Part shown: in pieces, positions 39,774 through 52,954 of the stretch
Layout of the letters: the number at the start of each line of letters is the position of its first letter
Position numbering within the stretch: the first letter of the stretch is position 1
Source of the DNA: Blasia pusilla
Lineage: Eukaryota > Marchantiophyta > Marchantiopsida > Blasiales
Direction of reading: 5' to 3'
DNA: 64,000 bases
NCBI GenBank assembly: GCA_050084515.1
Contig: CM114275.1
Location: forward strand, 5,084,001-5,148,000
Made by a program: the position numbers and the translations under genes
The notes under the pieces: generated by a model
Seen by the model: the letters and a program-made list of their open reading frames with translations, nothing else
Databases searched by the model: none
What the model was told of the DNA's origin: nothing

Positions 39774-42700
39774 GATCATTCTTTCAGGATCCTGTATCCA
39801 TTGCACATGTAGATTATTTATTGGCAATAAAGCTGCGGTTCAGACTACGACAGATGCTCCCCGTGTTCCAACCTTTGGTACTTCCGTCGAAGAGGATGGA
39901 GAGCATTTCTGCTCTTCCCTCTTGTTCTATGACAGCACCTTTTCCCTTGCTGTAGGAAATTTGGAAATCATTTGATTGTGGGATTCGGTGACAATAGGCT
40001 GAAGAGTGGGCCACAGATGTGGAGGTGGAGCGCTAAGTATGTAGGAGATGCCGGGAGCTGCAAGGCTTGACAGGGAGAATTGAGAAACGTAGCTCAGATA
40101 CAACAGGACTTCTTGATGCAACCGACACAAACAAATGTCATGCCAATGTCTCTCACACGTTGATTAAAAGACTCTTCTGCTATCCATGAGGGTTGAGCGC
40201 AGTACAGAAGATGAAATCACACTTACACGACGGCTTTTCATGAAACTCTAGGTGAACTCGTCTTGGGCGAAAGTTTACAAGCGAGATGCCGAGTAGCATC
40301 AGCATTCACTGCACTTCTTCAAGGACCAAAGCAGCAGGCAATCAGAACAGATCTCTCCTACTGCACCGAACAGTGCACTTTACAAACAAAGGTGTGCAAA
40401 TTTGTCTCATTTCTCAACAAACCATGCCAGCAGACAACTCAATCTTCCAACGTACCGGACAGCTCACTTGCGAAGGGGCAAATCAGTGTTGCCACCTGCG
40501 AGAGAATGAAAGATATTAAAGACACAAATTAATATCTTGAAAATGCCCTCTTCGAGTTCTTGCCCACAGTTCTGATTCTTGTACAAACTCGATCCATTCG
40601 GACAAGAATCCCTACTCCTCATCGGTGTGAAGGATACTACAGGAGCCCGGAGACCTCACGACGTAAGTGACTGAAAATATGCAGAGACGAGAGAAGCGAG
40701 TAGCGTACAGCAAAAGCGTAGGACTTCGAAGAACATGCTGATCTCCGAAGAGCAGCAACAGTAATGGTCCGAACCAGGAGAAAGAAATCCAGAGATTTCT
40801 GTATCCATCATGTGCACCGCCATTAGTTAAGCAACCAAAGGACGAAGTCCGACCAGCGAAGCTTCGGACCCACCTCTCCTCTCCTCTCGCTGTGACGTGG
40901 TCTACTCTTCCCGAGAAGGAGGATGGGCACCTTCCCAGATTCCACTCACATTTGGCATGTGCAGGAGAGGTATGAGCGTCCAGTGGGAATTCAAGCCAAG
41001 AATCCAAGTATCTGACAGTCACAGTAAAGTGCTCATCTGATTGGCCCTACTCCTCGAGCGAATAGCCATAGTCGGTCTCAACAACGTCTGGGAATCCTGA
41101 TGCACATATTGCCTCAATCCATGCCAGACGCTCCGCATACCCGCTATTCCGTGAGGTTTTCAAGCAAAACGAATGAACGCCACCCATCTTCTTATCGGAT
41201 TCTGCACTGTTTTCGTAAGTTTAACTCAAACTATTGGGGTGGATCTGCTGCGTACTTTGTGAGGAATCCATACCTACCAGTAAGAACGCCTAGATATTTT
41301 CTGTGAGTTGCCTAGCAACTCGCAAAGGCGCTAGGCAACAAAGAGCCATTTGTGAGTGTAACAATTTAGCTCTTTGTTACACTTGCCATCACGGGAGTAA
41401 AATGGTCATTTCTTATAGATTTTTTTTTCTCTTTTTAGTAACCCCATGAGTTTTGTCGATAGCATAGATGAGAGCGCACAGGCTTCTGTCCCTTGGCTGC
41501 GGGCTAAATCGGTGGTTTTGTACTTAGGCAGGATTCATACTTATGGCCCCAACTTCAAACCATTTGAAAACATTTTTCTTTATTTTGAATAATTTAACCT
41601 TTTAAATTAATGAACGCATGGTTGAGAGGTAAATATAAAAGAATTATGACTCTTTTAGTGATGAATATGAAGTCAAAAGTTTAATACATGTTTTTAGCCA
41701 CTATATTTTATTAAAGAATCTTCTTACAAACAACATTATGTGAAGTCACTTTCTTTATTTGCATATGGATAACTTCCAATATAATATGGATGGAAGTTGT
41801 ATATAGCTTCCCCCACTAGACTTCACTATTGGGAAGAGTTTGTCTCTTGTAGTCAAGACAATAACAAGATGGTGGTCAAGTTAGTCGTTTGTGTGCACAT
41901 ATGATTGGTGGTGTTGATGGCGCTTAAGGTGGAGCGATGATGATAGCAACAACATTCAACTTGAAGGTGATATAGCAGGGGAACTAGTAGAGATGGATGA
42001 GGCCCAAATGGTTGAAGAAAAAGTTGAGAATTTGGCAATGGCTGGTCAATTATTGTATGTTGGGTTAGTATGGGACTCATATGAGCTCGTCGAGCATTGT
42101 CGGATCACATATTTGTGAGGCTAAGTGTAGAGCAAATAGATATGGCTAACCAACTACATTGTTATCATCTACACATCTAAGATCCATCTACCTTATGAAG
42201 CCCACAACATTTGTACACTCATGAAAAGACACACCCCAACAACTTTAGTCTTCTTCTTTGGACATACTATACAACATAACCTAATAATGATTTCACACTA
42301 TATTCACTCTTATTGTGACTTAGATACATACACACTATACTACGTTAACTCTTATTGTGACTAAGATATATACACACTATGCTTGAAACAAAGAGATGTG
42401 ATTAAAGACAACTCCAATATACAAGAGATCTCATTTAACCAATACTAGCTACTCATAGGTCAAGCAAATCTAGACCTAAAATAGTGACACAAACTCACTC
42501 CAATGTGCAGTGGATATTAGTGATATCTAAAGATAAGCGCCAAAGGGACTTCTCAACAGTGTACCCCTTTGGGTACCTCCATAGTAACTTATGCTAGCAT
42601 GTTACTCCCTCAATGCAACTCAATCTAGACTTGGAATATATACCTTACTCTCTATATCTCCTCTCTACACGTGATCCGCTCTATGGAAACCAACTTTGTG

Positions 42701-44059
42701 TACAATAAGATAATGCCTCTAAGAATAGGAAAATCACTCCAAATGACACATTCTCCTTGAGCCTATACCACGAATATGGCAGCAAAAGCATGCAAGAGGG
42801 AAACCTCTCCAAGGGTGCCACTAAAGCTAGATAAGGGTGGCCAATATGCATAAGTCGCCTCTCATAATAAAATTCTCCTAGGACCTCCTAAAATGGTCGA
42901 GAATATATCGTGCATGAATCTTTACACATAATGTCTTACCCCATTTGATGATCTTAATATAGAAATAGAATGACGAATAGAACACTCTCTCCATAGCCTC
43001 TTAGAAATTCTGATTGATGGATTGTTTCTTGTCTTCTCTCTTTCAATTTGAAGTTTCACTTGATGGAATTGTTTCTAGATTCAAGTTCCCACACCATGGA
43101 CTTGCATAGGCACAATAAACTTAGAAGAAAGAAAGAAACAATATTCACACCATAATAGGGGATGTCCAAGATAATCCCGGATAGAATTGCCTGGGTGAAG
43201 GTGTGAGATCCAATACTAGCCTTGCTTTGCTTCCAGAAGAAGAGGGGGCGGCAATTTAGTAAGAAGAGGCATTGATGACCGGACATACTTATGAATCACA
43301 CACCCTTGTATTTATGATCATAAACTAGAGAGAAAATGGAGGAACCCGGAATTCCTCCATGAGAGTACCACGGGAAGTGAGGAGCTAGAAAAAGCCCCAC
43401 TCGAACAATTTTGGATGGCGAACAATCCTAGGATAGGGGGGATCTTTAACATCCCTAATATACATATGTATGAAATGGGTTTCCATGGTATCGAGGTCAT
43501 CTAAGGGAATCTTTGAATTAAGTCCAATTTGTTGAAGCAACGTATGCAACCTAATGTACCGCCTTACCCGATAAATGAGATCTCCCAATCTGGTCATCAT
43601 TCAATGTTCCTCGTGATGCATCCGAACCTCACGGTCACTCCCCCTCAAATTTCTTATAGGGCGCTCCCTTCTTTTTCGAGCTTGGGTATACCCTACGCGT
43701 TATCAACTTTGAGTCCTCTCTTTTGTAGGTCTTTTATTATGCAACTTTCACTCTCTTCTTATCTATATTATTATATACTTGTGGGCAGCCCGCGCCATGC
43801 AAAGGAATGAAGGGACCAATCATGTTGCACATAAAAATTTTTTCTTGCTACCTACAAATAGGAAACATTTTCTTCTTGTCTAGTTGCCATGAGCAAAGAG
43901 ATATTTGCAAATCAAGAAGGCACTCTCCAATGCATGACACTTGGTAATTTCAACCAATAAAAATTTTTGCCATTTAGTAGGAGGATTGTTAGCTTTAAAT
44001 GACACTAAATTATGAGAGGTAATTCATACTCCATGACGCGAAAGATCCAATGCCGTTGG
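39774..44059. other. No gene recognised between membrane-protein gene and non-LTR copy 2
   Basis: The first few hundred bases are probably 3' untranslated sequence of the membrane-protein gene. ORFs at 40263-40532 (+) and 40612-41022 (-) show no recognisable domain. From about 41400 the DNA is AT-rich. A degenerate direct repeat at about 42305-42400 shares ctcttattgtgact(t/a)agata(c/t)atacacacta with a period of about 43. Confidence 0.4.
41305..41375. repeat. Cluster of short inverted repeats
   Basis: GAGTTGC-cta-GCAACTC lies at 41305-41321. AACAAAGAGC starting at 41337 pairs with GCTCTTTGTT ending near 41378. GTGTAAC and GTTACAC flank the right-hand part. It may be the end of a small fold-back element. 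Confidence 0.6.
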
Positions 44060-44471
44060 AGCCACCTCCTACTGGACTCCCCACAACAACTGCTTGGACC
44101 TAATTAAGCCAAATTGATCTCCTTTGCTCTTTCCATCCAGGTCTTCCTCGTCCTAGACTCTACACTCGCATTCCTATTGCTCTTCGCCCCATCATCCAAC
44201 AAGCTTTGCTTTTCCCATTAGAAAGGTTAGCGCATGATCCCATAGATATCAATGCGTGGTATCTCCTATTACTCTTCCCAAAATGGGTTTTAGTCCTTCC
44301 TCCAAGGGATGGTGGGACGGGTCATCGTGAAACCTCCACACGTATTCAACGCTTTATGTCTGGGGATTGGGAGAATCTTAAGAATGAGCATGTACTTCGA
44401 GCAAAGGCCTTAGCTACGGCTCATCCCATTTAACATGCCAATCATGGAAGGCCTTCAATACGACAATGCCT

Positions 44472-44783
44472 TATTGAAGATTGAGTTACAATCAAGCTCA
44501 TGAGACACCTGAACTGCTACATTTGGTACTCACATGAAGTAGGGAAGCTTAATCTTGGTTAGTCAGTTAAGCACGATTATCTCAACTAGGGTTAGTTAAT
44601 CACTTTAGTCTAACTGGAGACTATTGTTAAGGGTAGGGTTAGGGTTGCTTGTACATACCCTATATAATTGAGAAGAGGACCGGCCTCCACTCATTCTCTC
44701 ATTGCAAATGTCGTTCTCCATGGTGTGTGTGTGTGTGTGAGAGCCGTTTTCCACCAATTATGCTTGTTTAGCAGTTTTCCACA
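44472..44783 (+). repeat. Copia 5' LTR
   Basis: Begins tattgaagattg (TG changed to TA) and ends ttttccaca. It contains a TATA-like cctatataattgag about 80 bases before a GT microsatellite. Confidence 0.92.
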
Positions 44784-44795
44784 TAGTACCAGAGC
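44784..44795 (+). other. Copia primer-binding site
   Basis: Tagtaccagagc directly follows the 5' LTR and resembles the Met-tRNA primer word TGGTATCAGAGC with two changes. Confidence 0.8.
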
Positions 44796-45423
44796 GGGAG
44801 GAGAACATCACTTGAAATTCTTGGTGTTTGAAGAGAGAAGAGAGGCAAGAGAAGGCACAATTTCAGTTTGGAAGAAGGAAATTTCATTCAGAGCTCAATG
44901 GGTGGAGATTTCATGTGAAGGTTTGACGGTGATAAGACTTTGGAGGCGTTTTTTAGGGCTTTCTTGGTCGATTCAGCCGTCTGGGTCCGCTTTGGCTAGA
45001 ATATTTCTGAAGGCTTGTTCTAGCCGTCTGGTAGAGATAGTCAAGAGTTTTCCAACGCATCCAAAATTTCTTGATTCTGACACTCTGAGCTCCTCAAGCA
45101 GCAAATTAAGTATAGGAAAGTGCAATTAGTGAAGAAAAGTTATGCAATTTGCTCTCTACAGGCCAATTTCAACTAGTTCTTTCATACAGTTGATCAATTT
45201 TGGCAAATTTTAGGTCAATTTCACATCCTCAATTTTGTGAAATTGAGAGTCCTTGGTTTATGTCAGCATCCTTAGTTTTTCCGTGGTCCTTGTAATACCT
45301 CGACCATTATTTTTTTAAGAAAACCGTGATGTCTCACACCTTGTGAAACCTTCAGTTGCTATTTGGAGGCGTGGTCTATGCTTCAATTGGAGCAGTAGAA
45401 AGCCTGAAATTATGTTTTTGTGA

Positions 45424-48400
45424 GTGAAATCGTTTATCATGGAATATTCCTCAATAGCAATCACAAGCGAGAAGCTAGACAAGCAGAATTACAATATCTG
45501 GAAGTTTCGCATGAAAAAATTTCTCATGGGTCAAGAACTATGGGAGCTTGTCACAAGTGATGAGGCCAAGCCAGAAGGTGACTCAACAAACTTGAATATT
45601 TGCGCTTGGAACAAACGCGCAAGGTAAGTAATCCACTACATTTCAATAACGATCCGTTCTCCAATGATAGGTCACATCCAAGATGTTGATAGTCCGAAGG
45701 AGGCCTGGAATGCATTGGAAAAGCTATTCCAGACATCTACAAAGGCCAGAAAGCTTCAATTGACACAAAAATTGGACAAAGTGAGGAAAGGATCGCAGAA
45801 CATCAATGATTATATTTTGAATATCAGACATATTGTTGATCAGTTGAATAGTATTGGAGTGACAGTAGAAGATGATGGTCCGATTATAAGGCCTTCCAAA
45901 GGATTACAAGTCCTCTATCTCTGTGAGAGAGAAGTATCCAACCTTTCAAGAGTTAGTTCTTCTGTTGATTAGTGAAGAGATGCGCCTAGTAGGTAGGGGA
46001 AGCTCGTCTAGTCTGCAAGAGAGTGTGCTATTTGCAGGTTATGGATCAAACAGAGACAAGGGTCGTGGCAGAAAATTTCATGGTCGTGGTGGATATCAAG
46101 CATATGGAGGAAGAGACACTCAATATAACGTCACTCAATCAACTACGAACGAGTACCACACACAATCACAAGGTGGTGATGGTGGAAACCGTTGGGGTCG
46201 AGGTCAGCAGTAGAGGGTCCCTGGATCTTGCAATTATTGTGGGATAAAGGGTCACTATGCAAAGTTTTGCTTCAAGAAGAAGGCAGATATGAGAACAAGA
46301 GCCTTATAACAACAAAACTATGTGGAGCAACAACACCAAGAGAAGTACCAAGAACAACAACATTCACAAACGAAGCATCTCTTAGTTATGACTCATCATA
46401 TAGGAGCAATGGTCAAGAAAGACTCAATAGCAGATTGGTATATTGACTCCGGTGCATCAAATCACATGACCTCACAAGGTCATGTGATTTGATGATACTC
46501 AATATCATATTTCACATACCGATAAAGTTCCAATAGCATCAGATGGTCTTTGTGCTCTTGAAAATGTTCTCTATGTTCCTACCATTGCAAGAAATCTGAA
46601 CTATGTAGGACAGATAGTAGAACAGGGTTATCAAGTGAAGTTTAACGCAGATGGTTATTTCATTGAAACAATGGATACTAGACTAAAATAGCCAAAGGAA
46701 CTAGATCTAGAAAATTGTTCAAAATAGATGTTTCTATGCTAGAGATTCAAACAACAATGTATGGTCAAACCGGCCAATAAGTCACAGATCTAAATGTGTG
46801 GCATAAAAGAATTGCACATATGAATCTTCAAAGATTACAGAGTCTTTCATCATCTAATATAGTAATAGGACTTCCTAAATTAGCAAGTCCTGCTACGTTA
46901 GAGGTATGTCATGCTTCCCAATTTGGAAAACAAGCTAGATTTCCTTTTCCAAAGCAAGGTAGAAGAGCATCCAAGATATTGGAGTTGATCCACAATGATG
47001 TGTGGACAGCATCACAACATAGCCTTAGTGGTTTCCAGTACTTTATTTCATTTATTGATGACTTTTCTAAGTATATATGGATATACTTTTTGAAAGCCAA
47101 ACTAGAGGTATTCTCAGTGGTCCAAACATTCAGAGTTCTAGTAAAGAAGCAGACTGGACAACACATTCTGAAATTGCGTTGTGATGGAGGAGGAGAGTAT
47201 CTTTCAAGAGAGTTTGATGACTATTTACGTCAGAATGACATCCAACGTCAAGTGACTTGCCGTTACATTCCACAAAAAAATGGAGTGGCTGAGAGGAAGA
47301 ATCGACATATTACTGAAGCGGCACGAGCTATGTTGAATGAGAAGAACATGCCTAAGGTGTATTGGGCAAAGGTTGTAGCATGTGCAGTCTTCTTAATCAA
47401 CCAAACTCCAACAACAAGAGTTCATGATAAAACTCCAATCGAAGTCTTCACAAGAAGTAAATCTGATTTTTCCTTCTTGAAAGTACTTGGCTGTATTTAT
47501 TATGCTCATGTTCCTTCTAAGAGACGTCAGAAATTAGACACCAAGTCTGAAAGATGTATCTTCATTGGCTATGCTAATGGAACTAAGGGGTATAAGTGCT
47601 ACACTCCATCCTCTATGCAGCTTATTATTAGTCGAAATGTTATCTTTGATGAGCTAAAGTTATGGTATGCTCCATCTAAGCCTACTCCACCTCTAAACTT
47701 GTCTGTTGAGGGGAAGAATATGACTATAAACCAACAAACGTTGTCTTCAACTTCCCCAAGTACTAGTGCAGGATTAGGAGAGGTCATAGATTCATCAGTT
47801 AAATCTGTGAGTCCATGGACAGGAAGAGTACATATTCAGTCTGTTGACACTAATTAGAGCTCAAGTCAGGTGTCAGAGGCATCTACCTCTAAACAACAAC
47901 TTCGTAGATCAATTAGAGTTACACATCTAGTTCATAGATTCATAAATGAAGCTTTCATTGCTACACATCATGCATATATGATGACTACCTTTCAAGAGCA
48001 AGAGCCAAGTTTTTTTGAAGAAGCTGCGAGTAAAGCCGTATGGATTGAAGTTATGGAGGAAGAGCTTGCTGCATTAAGACATCAACAAACATGGAAGCTC
48101 GTTGATATATCTTTCGATAAGGAAGTTATTGGTTGCAAATGGGTTTAAAAAATTAAGCGCAATCAAGATGGTACAATTAACAGATACAAAGCAAGATTGG
48201 TGGCTAAGGGCTATGCACAACAATATGGTATCGATTATGAGGAAACATTTAGTCATGTTGCAAAGATGACGACTACGAGAACAGGGGTTGTAGTTGCACT
48301 AAGTAAGAAGTGGAGATTACATCACATGGACGTCAAGAATGCCTTCTTGAATGGAGATCTATACGAGGAGGTATATATGACTCAACCAGCTAGATATGAG

Positions 48401-49557
48401 CATCCCAAGTTTTCATTTTGCGTATGCAGGTTGAAGAAAGCTCTATACGGGCTCAAACAAGCTCCAAGAGCTTGGTATGGCAAGATTACATACGTCCTAC
48501 AAGAGTTGGGTTTTAGGGTATGTGATTCTGACTCCTCGTTATATGTCTTGAGAGGACAAGATCATACAGTTCTCATTGTGTTATATGTTGACGATCTCTT
48601 GATTACTCAGAGTACTGAAGAAATGGTACAACAAGTGAAGCTTAAGTTACAAGCAGAATTTGATATGAAGGACTTTGGAGAACTCAAGTACTTCCTTGGT
48701 ATTGAGTTTATTAAGGTTGGAGAGAGCATGTGGTTACTACAACGACAATATGCTCTTCATATGCTTTCAAAATATAGTATGACGGCTTGTAAGCCAATCT
48801 CTACACCGTTGGACCAAAGCGTGAAGCTAAGAATGGATGAAGGAGAGCTGCTTGCAAATTCTAATATGTACAGACGCATGGTTGGAAGTTTGATCTATCT
48901 AACTATAACCAGACCAGATATGAGCATGTTGTTGGCCTAGTGAGCCAGTTTATGCAAGCACCTCGAAAACCTCACCTTGATGCTGTGAGGAGGATTATGC
49001 GGTATATAAAATTCTCTATTCAATTCGGGCTTCAATTTGAACCTTCTCCAAATTTTCAATTACAGGGATTTATAGATGCTGATTGGGCAGGAAGCGTGTC
49101 TGATTGACACTCCACATCTGGTTATTCATTTACTTTGGGAAGCGCAGCTATAAGTTGGGCTTCAAAGAAGCAACCTACAGTTGCTGTATCTTCAACAAAG
49201 GCTGAGTACAGAGGAGCAACCAATGCAAGATGTGAGGCGGTGTGGCTTCATCGACTACTTGTTGAGATTGCTGTTAGTAAATTAGGACCTAGTGTAATAT
49301 ATGCAGACAATATTAGTAGCATCAAGCTTGCTAATAACCCTGTGTTTCATGCTCGTACAAAACATGTTGAGGTGCATTATCATTTTATCAGAGAGAAAGT
49401 GCTTACACGAGAAATTGATCTTTTGTATATAAGTACAAATCAACAAATTGCTGACATCTTTACAAAGGCATTATCTAGAGATAAGTTTGAGATGTTGAGA
49501 AAGGATTTAGGCATTAGAGATATCGATATGAGCTTGAGGGGGAGTATTGAAGATTGA
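45424..49557 (+). pseudogene. Copia gag-pol pseudogene
   Basis: Gag starts near 45440 (MEYSSIAITSEKLDKQNYNI) and continues through two frameshifts to a zinc knuckle, CNYCGIKGHYAKFC, that lies beyond a stop at about 46213. The protease motif DWYIDSGASNHMT is at about 46434, followed by a frame break. Integrase occupies 46796-47857, with FIDDFSKYIWIYF, GGGEYLSREF and NGVAERKNRHI; the usual DNGGEY is changed to DGGGEY. RT occupies about 48140-48940, with MDVKNAFLNGDLYEEVYM and LYVDDLLI. RNase H (about 49070-49550) has DADWAGS and SSTKAEY. In-frame stops occur at 47855, 48146, 48938 and 49105. The order integrase before RT defines Copia. Confidence 0.93.
49532..49544 (+). other. Copia polypurine tract
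   Basis: The purine run gagggggag directly precedes the 3' LTR, at the expected site for plus-strand priming. Confidence 0.7.
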
Positions 49558-49860
49558 GTTACAATCAAGCTCATGAGACACCTGAACTGCTACATTTGGT
49601 ACTCACATGAAGTAGGGAAGCTTAATCTTTGTTAGTCAGTTAAGCACGATTATCTTAACTAGGGTTAGTTAATCACACTTAGTCTAACTCGAGACTATGG
49701 TTAAGGGTAGGGTTAGGATTGCTTGTACATATCCTATATAATTGAGAAGAGGACCAGCCTCCACTCATTCTCTCATTGCAAATTTCGTTCTCCATGGTGA
49801 TGTGTGTGTGTGTGTGAGAGCCATTTTCCACCAGTTATGCTTGTTTAGCAGTTTTCCACA
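49545..49860 (+). repeat. Copia 3' LTR
   Basis: Same ends as the 5' LTR, with about ten substitutions and small indels, including one at the GT microsatellite. Confidence 0.92.
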
Positions 49861-51489
49861 CACCTTAGACGAAGTCTACTTTTGGGGCAGGTTGGTGAGT
49901 TTGCACGTGCAGCTCGAGCATTGGGTCCTCTTTCTCTGGCGGTTCCAAGTGCGGAAACTATGGCTCTCTTAGAAGCTTTTCACCCTCCTTCAAGTGGCAA
50001 TACTCCACCTTTTGTGGAAGATTATACAACGAACCTTGACTTGGAGGTTTTCAAAAGGGTTTTTTTGCATATTCCTTGCTTATCAGCAAGCGGGCTATCA
50101 AGGATGGTTTTTGAGCATCTCCGCGATTACTTTATCCCGGCAGATTCAGCAAGTGGCTTTGTCTCACTGTATAAGGTGTGTGCACATATGGCGGCAAGTC
50201 GTCTCCCATTCTCTATCTCTAGGCTCTTAGGGGCTTGTTGTTTGTTGGCTATGGATAAGTCTCCTTCATGTGTGCGCCCTTTGGCTATTGGAGAGGTTTT
50301 ATATCTCTTGGTTAGTTGATCCCTGTGCTTGCAATTTTGTCCTCACTTTTATGCCCACTTATTTCCTCAACAATTTGGAGTGGCAACTTCTGGAGGTTGT
50401 GAGGTTGTGGTGCATGGGATTCGCTCCACTCATGATATTCATCCGGATTGGGTAGGAATTCAAGTCGATGTGGCTAACGCATTCGATTCAGTTTCTCATG
50501 CGACCATCTTTGAGGAGTTACGTTGTGCAGGAGGACAACTTGCGAGCCTCACTCCATTTTTTTGCTCCTTCTATGCCTATGATATGCCCATTATCTATTC
50601 TCATCATGGTCCTTTGGGGGAATATAGTATTCTACAATCGGCTTGTGGTACTCGTCAAGGTGATTCCATGGATGGCCCACTCTTTGCCATTTTTGTGCCC
50701 TTCGAGCATCAGCGCAAGCATTTCCATCTTGTCTTTTCCCTCCTATTGCTGATGACACTCACATTATAGGTCCTCCTTATGAAGTGGTTCATGCTTATAC
50801 CCATTTCGTGGAGCAACTCTCTTTCTTAAACCTTAAAGTCCAACCTAGTAAATGTGGAGTATGGTCTCCTTCATGCCTTCCCTCAACATTCATCCCACCT
50901 ACTCCTGATTTTCCCATCTACATTAAAGGGGTTAGGGTTCTTGGGATCCCAATTATCTTCATCGACTATGTCTCAAAGTTCTTGGATGAGGCCCTTTTGA
51001 AAGACGTGGAATGGCTTCATTTGTTACCTCATTTAGGGGATCCCCAAGTGGCTTATGGGATTCTCTCCCAATTTTTTCTACGACGTCCTTCCTACCTTCT
51101 TCGCACTTGTCCTACCGCTTCAAGGTTCTTACATCGGTTGGCCTCTTTTGACGCTTCTATCTTGGCAACTTTTGGTCAACTTCTTGGCCCGAATACCTTT
51201 GAAGGAGAGGTTCGTGTCTTGGCTTCACGACAAGCTATCTTGCCTATTTCTTTTGGAGGGGTGGGACTTTCCTCCATAGTCGCATTTGTTCCTGCAGCCT
51301 TTTTGCATGAGGAGTTGGGCGTTGGTAGCACCGATTATGGCTTCAAGGTTTCTCCAAGGAGATACATCTATCTTGATGGATCATATCGCCCATATAGAGG
51401 AGGGGGACTTGTTATTTCAACAACAACTAAGATTTGCACGAGCTCTATTTCCTCTTGCTACATAAGCAGTTCTACCCTCTTTCCGTCAA

Positions 51490-52380
51490 TTGAATACGAA
51501 AGGGCTTGATCGAATTCAAGAGCATATCTCCGAGAATCTGCATCAAATCAACTTTTCCACCATTCTCTCCGAGGCATCCTCTAACGCTCATCGAGCTCGT
51601 CTGCGTTCATGTGCGGGTACTGGAGCGAGGGCGTGGCTTACTGCAAATCCTCTTATTCTTCCATTTCGTCTTTCTCGAAGTATATTCTCGACAACTTTGC
51701 GGTTACGTCTTGGACTTCCCCATCCTTCTCTGTTAGGTGTGTCGAATTGTGTTTGCGAGGATCCCATTGATGTCAATGGTATCCATATTCTCCGATGTGC
51801 ACATGGTGGAGAACAAACGGCCACACATGATGCCATTAGAGAGGCGGTAGCATTGGTGGCTCGTAGTGCAGGATACACCGTTGGGCAAGAGCAACTCCAT
51901 GTCTTAGCTTCAACCACTCAAGCAACCTCTAGTCGGAGAGTGGATCTTGTTATGTTTCGAGGTGGATTCCGAACACTAGGTGATGTGGTGGTTGCTGATC
52001 CAACACGTTCTGACTTGGTGTGTCGAGCAGCACATACCAAAAGTTCGGCAGTCGAAACTGCAACAAGAATCAAGGAGTTAAGTTATGTTGTGAGACATGC
52101 GATTGATGGATTTATTCTTTTTGCAATGGAAGTATTCGGTCATTTACATGTGTCTTTTGATACTTTCCTAAAAACATGTGCTCACCACTCCCTCGAGAAT
52201 CATCACCTTGCCTCTTCCCGTAGTCCTTCTCTCTTTGTAGTTACTACTTATTTTCGGCAATGCATATCAATGGCCTTAAAACGTGCAGAAGTCTTGGCAT
52301 TCATACATCGTGCGGAGGTGGTGGGGGTCTCTTGCCTCATAATCCATTCTCGTCCGACCAACCACTCGTGTTCTTGTTAG
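51490..52380 (+). pseudogene. Endonuclease-domain frame of non-LTR copy 2
   Basis: An open frame of 296 codons carries the element's C-terminal domains. The Cys/His cluster CVCEDPIDVNGIHILRCAH is followed by GYTVGQEQLHVLAS, RRVDLV, LGDVVVADPTRSDLV, then ETATRIKELSYVV and FAMEVFGHLHVSFDTFLKTC. The spaced RxDLV and DVVVADP, with a downstream Lys, fit a PD-(D/E)xK restriction-like endonuclease as in R2-type elements. The frame has no independent start and belongs to a broken element, so it is annotated as a fragment. Confidence 0.7.
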
Positions 52381-52486
52381 ATTTGTTTCAAACTATCAAT
52401 CGCGTAACTCGTTGAATTGGTGTTTACGTTGGTTAGTTACCATTTTCTTTTTGCATAAAATTTATTTTATAATAAAGTGGATATAT

Positions 52487-52954
52487 AAAACTATACCGAT
52501 GTCGCCGAGGATGGTCAGCAAGTTGACCGACCATCCTCACTTGAATCCCCCGATGTGCGCGCACTTGTAGGCTGGTAGCAGCACAGGAAACCAAACGCAA
52601 TTGTTGGAAGCGAAACCCGAGTGCGCGCTAGTCATACCGTGGGAAAGAGAGGCCAAGTGCGATCCATGAACCCGTTCCAGATTTTGTAATTCTTAGGAAT
52701 GGAACTTGTAGCCTATGGATGTACGTCGTGTTTTTTTTTTTTCTTCCCGTCGTGTGGAATTTTGTAGGTAGGGGAAGCGCAATTGACGATGCGGTTTTGT
52801 TGCTCTTAATGGTGAACGCATGGAGTCCAAGCGCAGTCGAAGATCTGTCTGATTTGTATGTCTTACATAGGGTGATGCTGCTTTGTTATGCGCTATCTTT
52901 TCGCTGTGAATTTTGACTGGGACGAGTGGAGGCGTACAGGAGGCACTGGAAGAA
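52487..52954 (+). other. Upstream region of the zeta GST gene
   Basis: Lies between the end of the non-LTR element and the GST start codon. It holds a T-run at 52731-52742 and no recognisable gene. The GST promoter is therefore less than 470 bases from transposon DNA. Confidence 0.5.

Larger units (their letters stand above)
44472..49860 (+). mobile_element. Ty1/Copia LTR retrotransposon (complete but decayed)
   Basis: Two LTRs of 312 and 316 bases flank gag, protease, integrase, RT and RNase H in Copia order. Flanking five-base sequences tgcct (44467-44471) and cacct (49861-49865) look like a diverged target-site duplication; the uninterrupted site in copy 1 reads cgcctttgacg. The LTRs differ by about ten substitutions by eye, so it is not a very recent insertion. 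Several stops and frameshifts make it inactive. Confidence 0.95.
44060..52486 (+). mobile_element. REL-endonuclease non-LTR retrotransposon, copy 2, split by Copia
   Basis: Homologous to copy 1 but on the plus strand. Similarity starts at about 44060 (ccacctcctact), so the zinc-finger region is missing, as in 5'-truncated non-LTR insertions. The element runs to 44471, is interrupted by Copia at 44472-49860, resumes at about 49861 and ends at taataaagtggatatat (about 52486). The RT keeps IQVDVANAFDSVSH, a motif B degraded to QGDSMDGPLFA, and ADDTHIIGP after a frameshift near 50700. The C-terminal 296-codon frame (51490-52380) is open. Confidence 0.85.
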
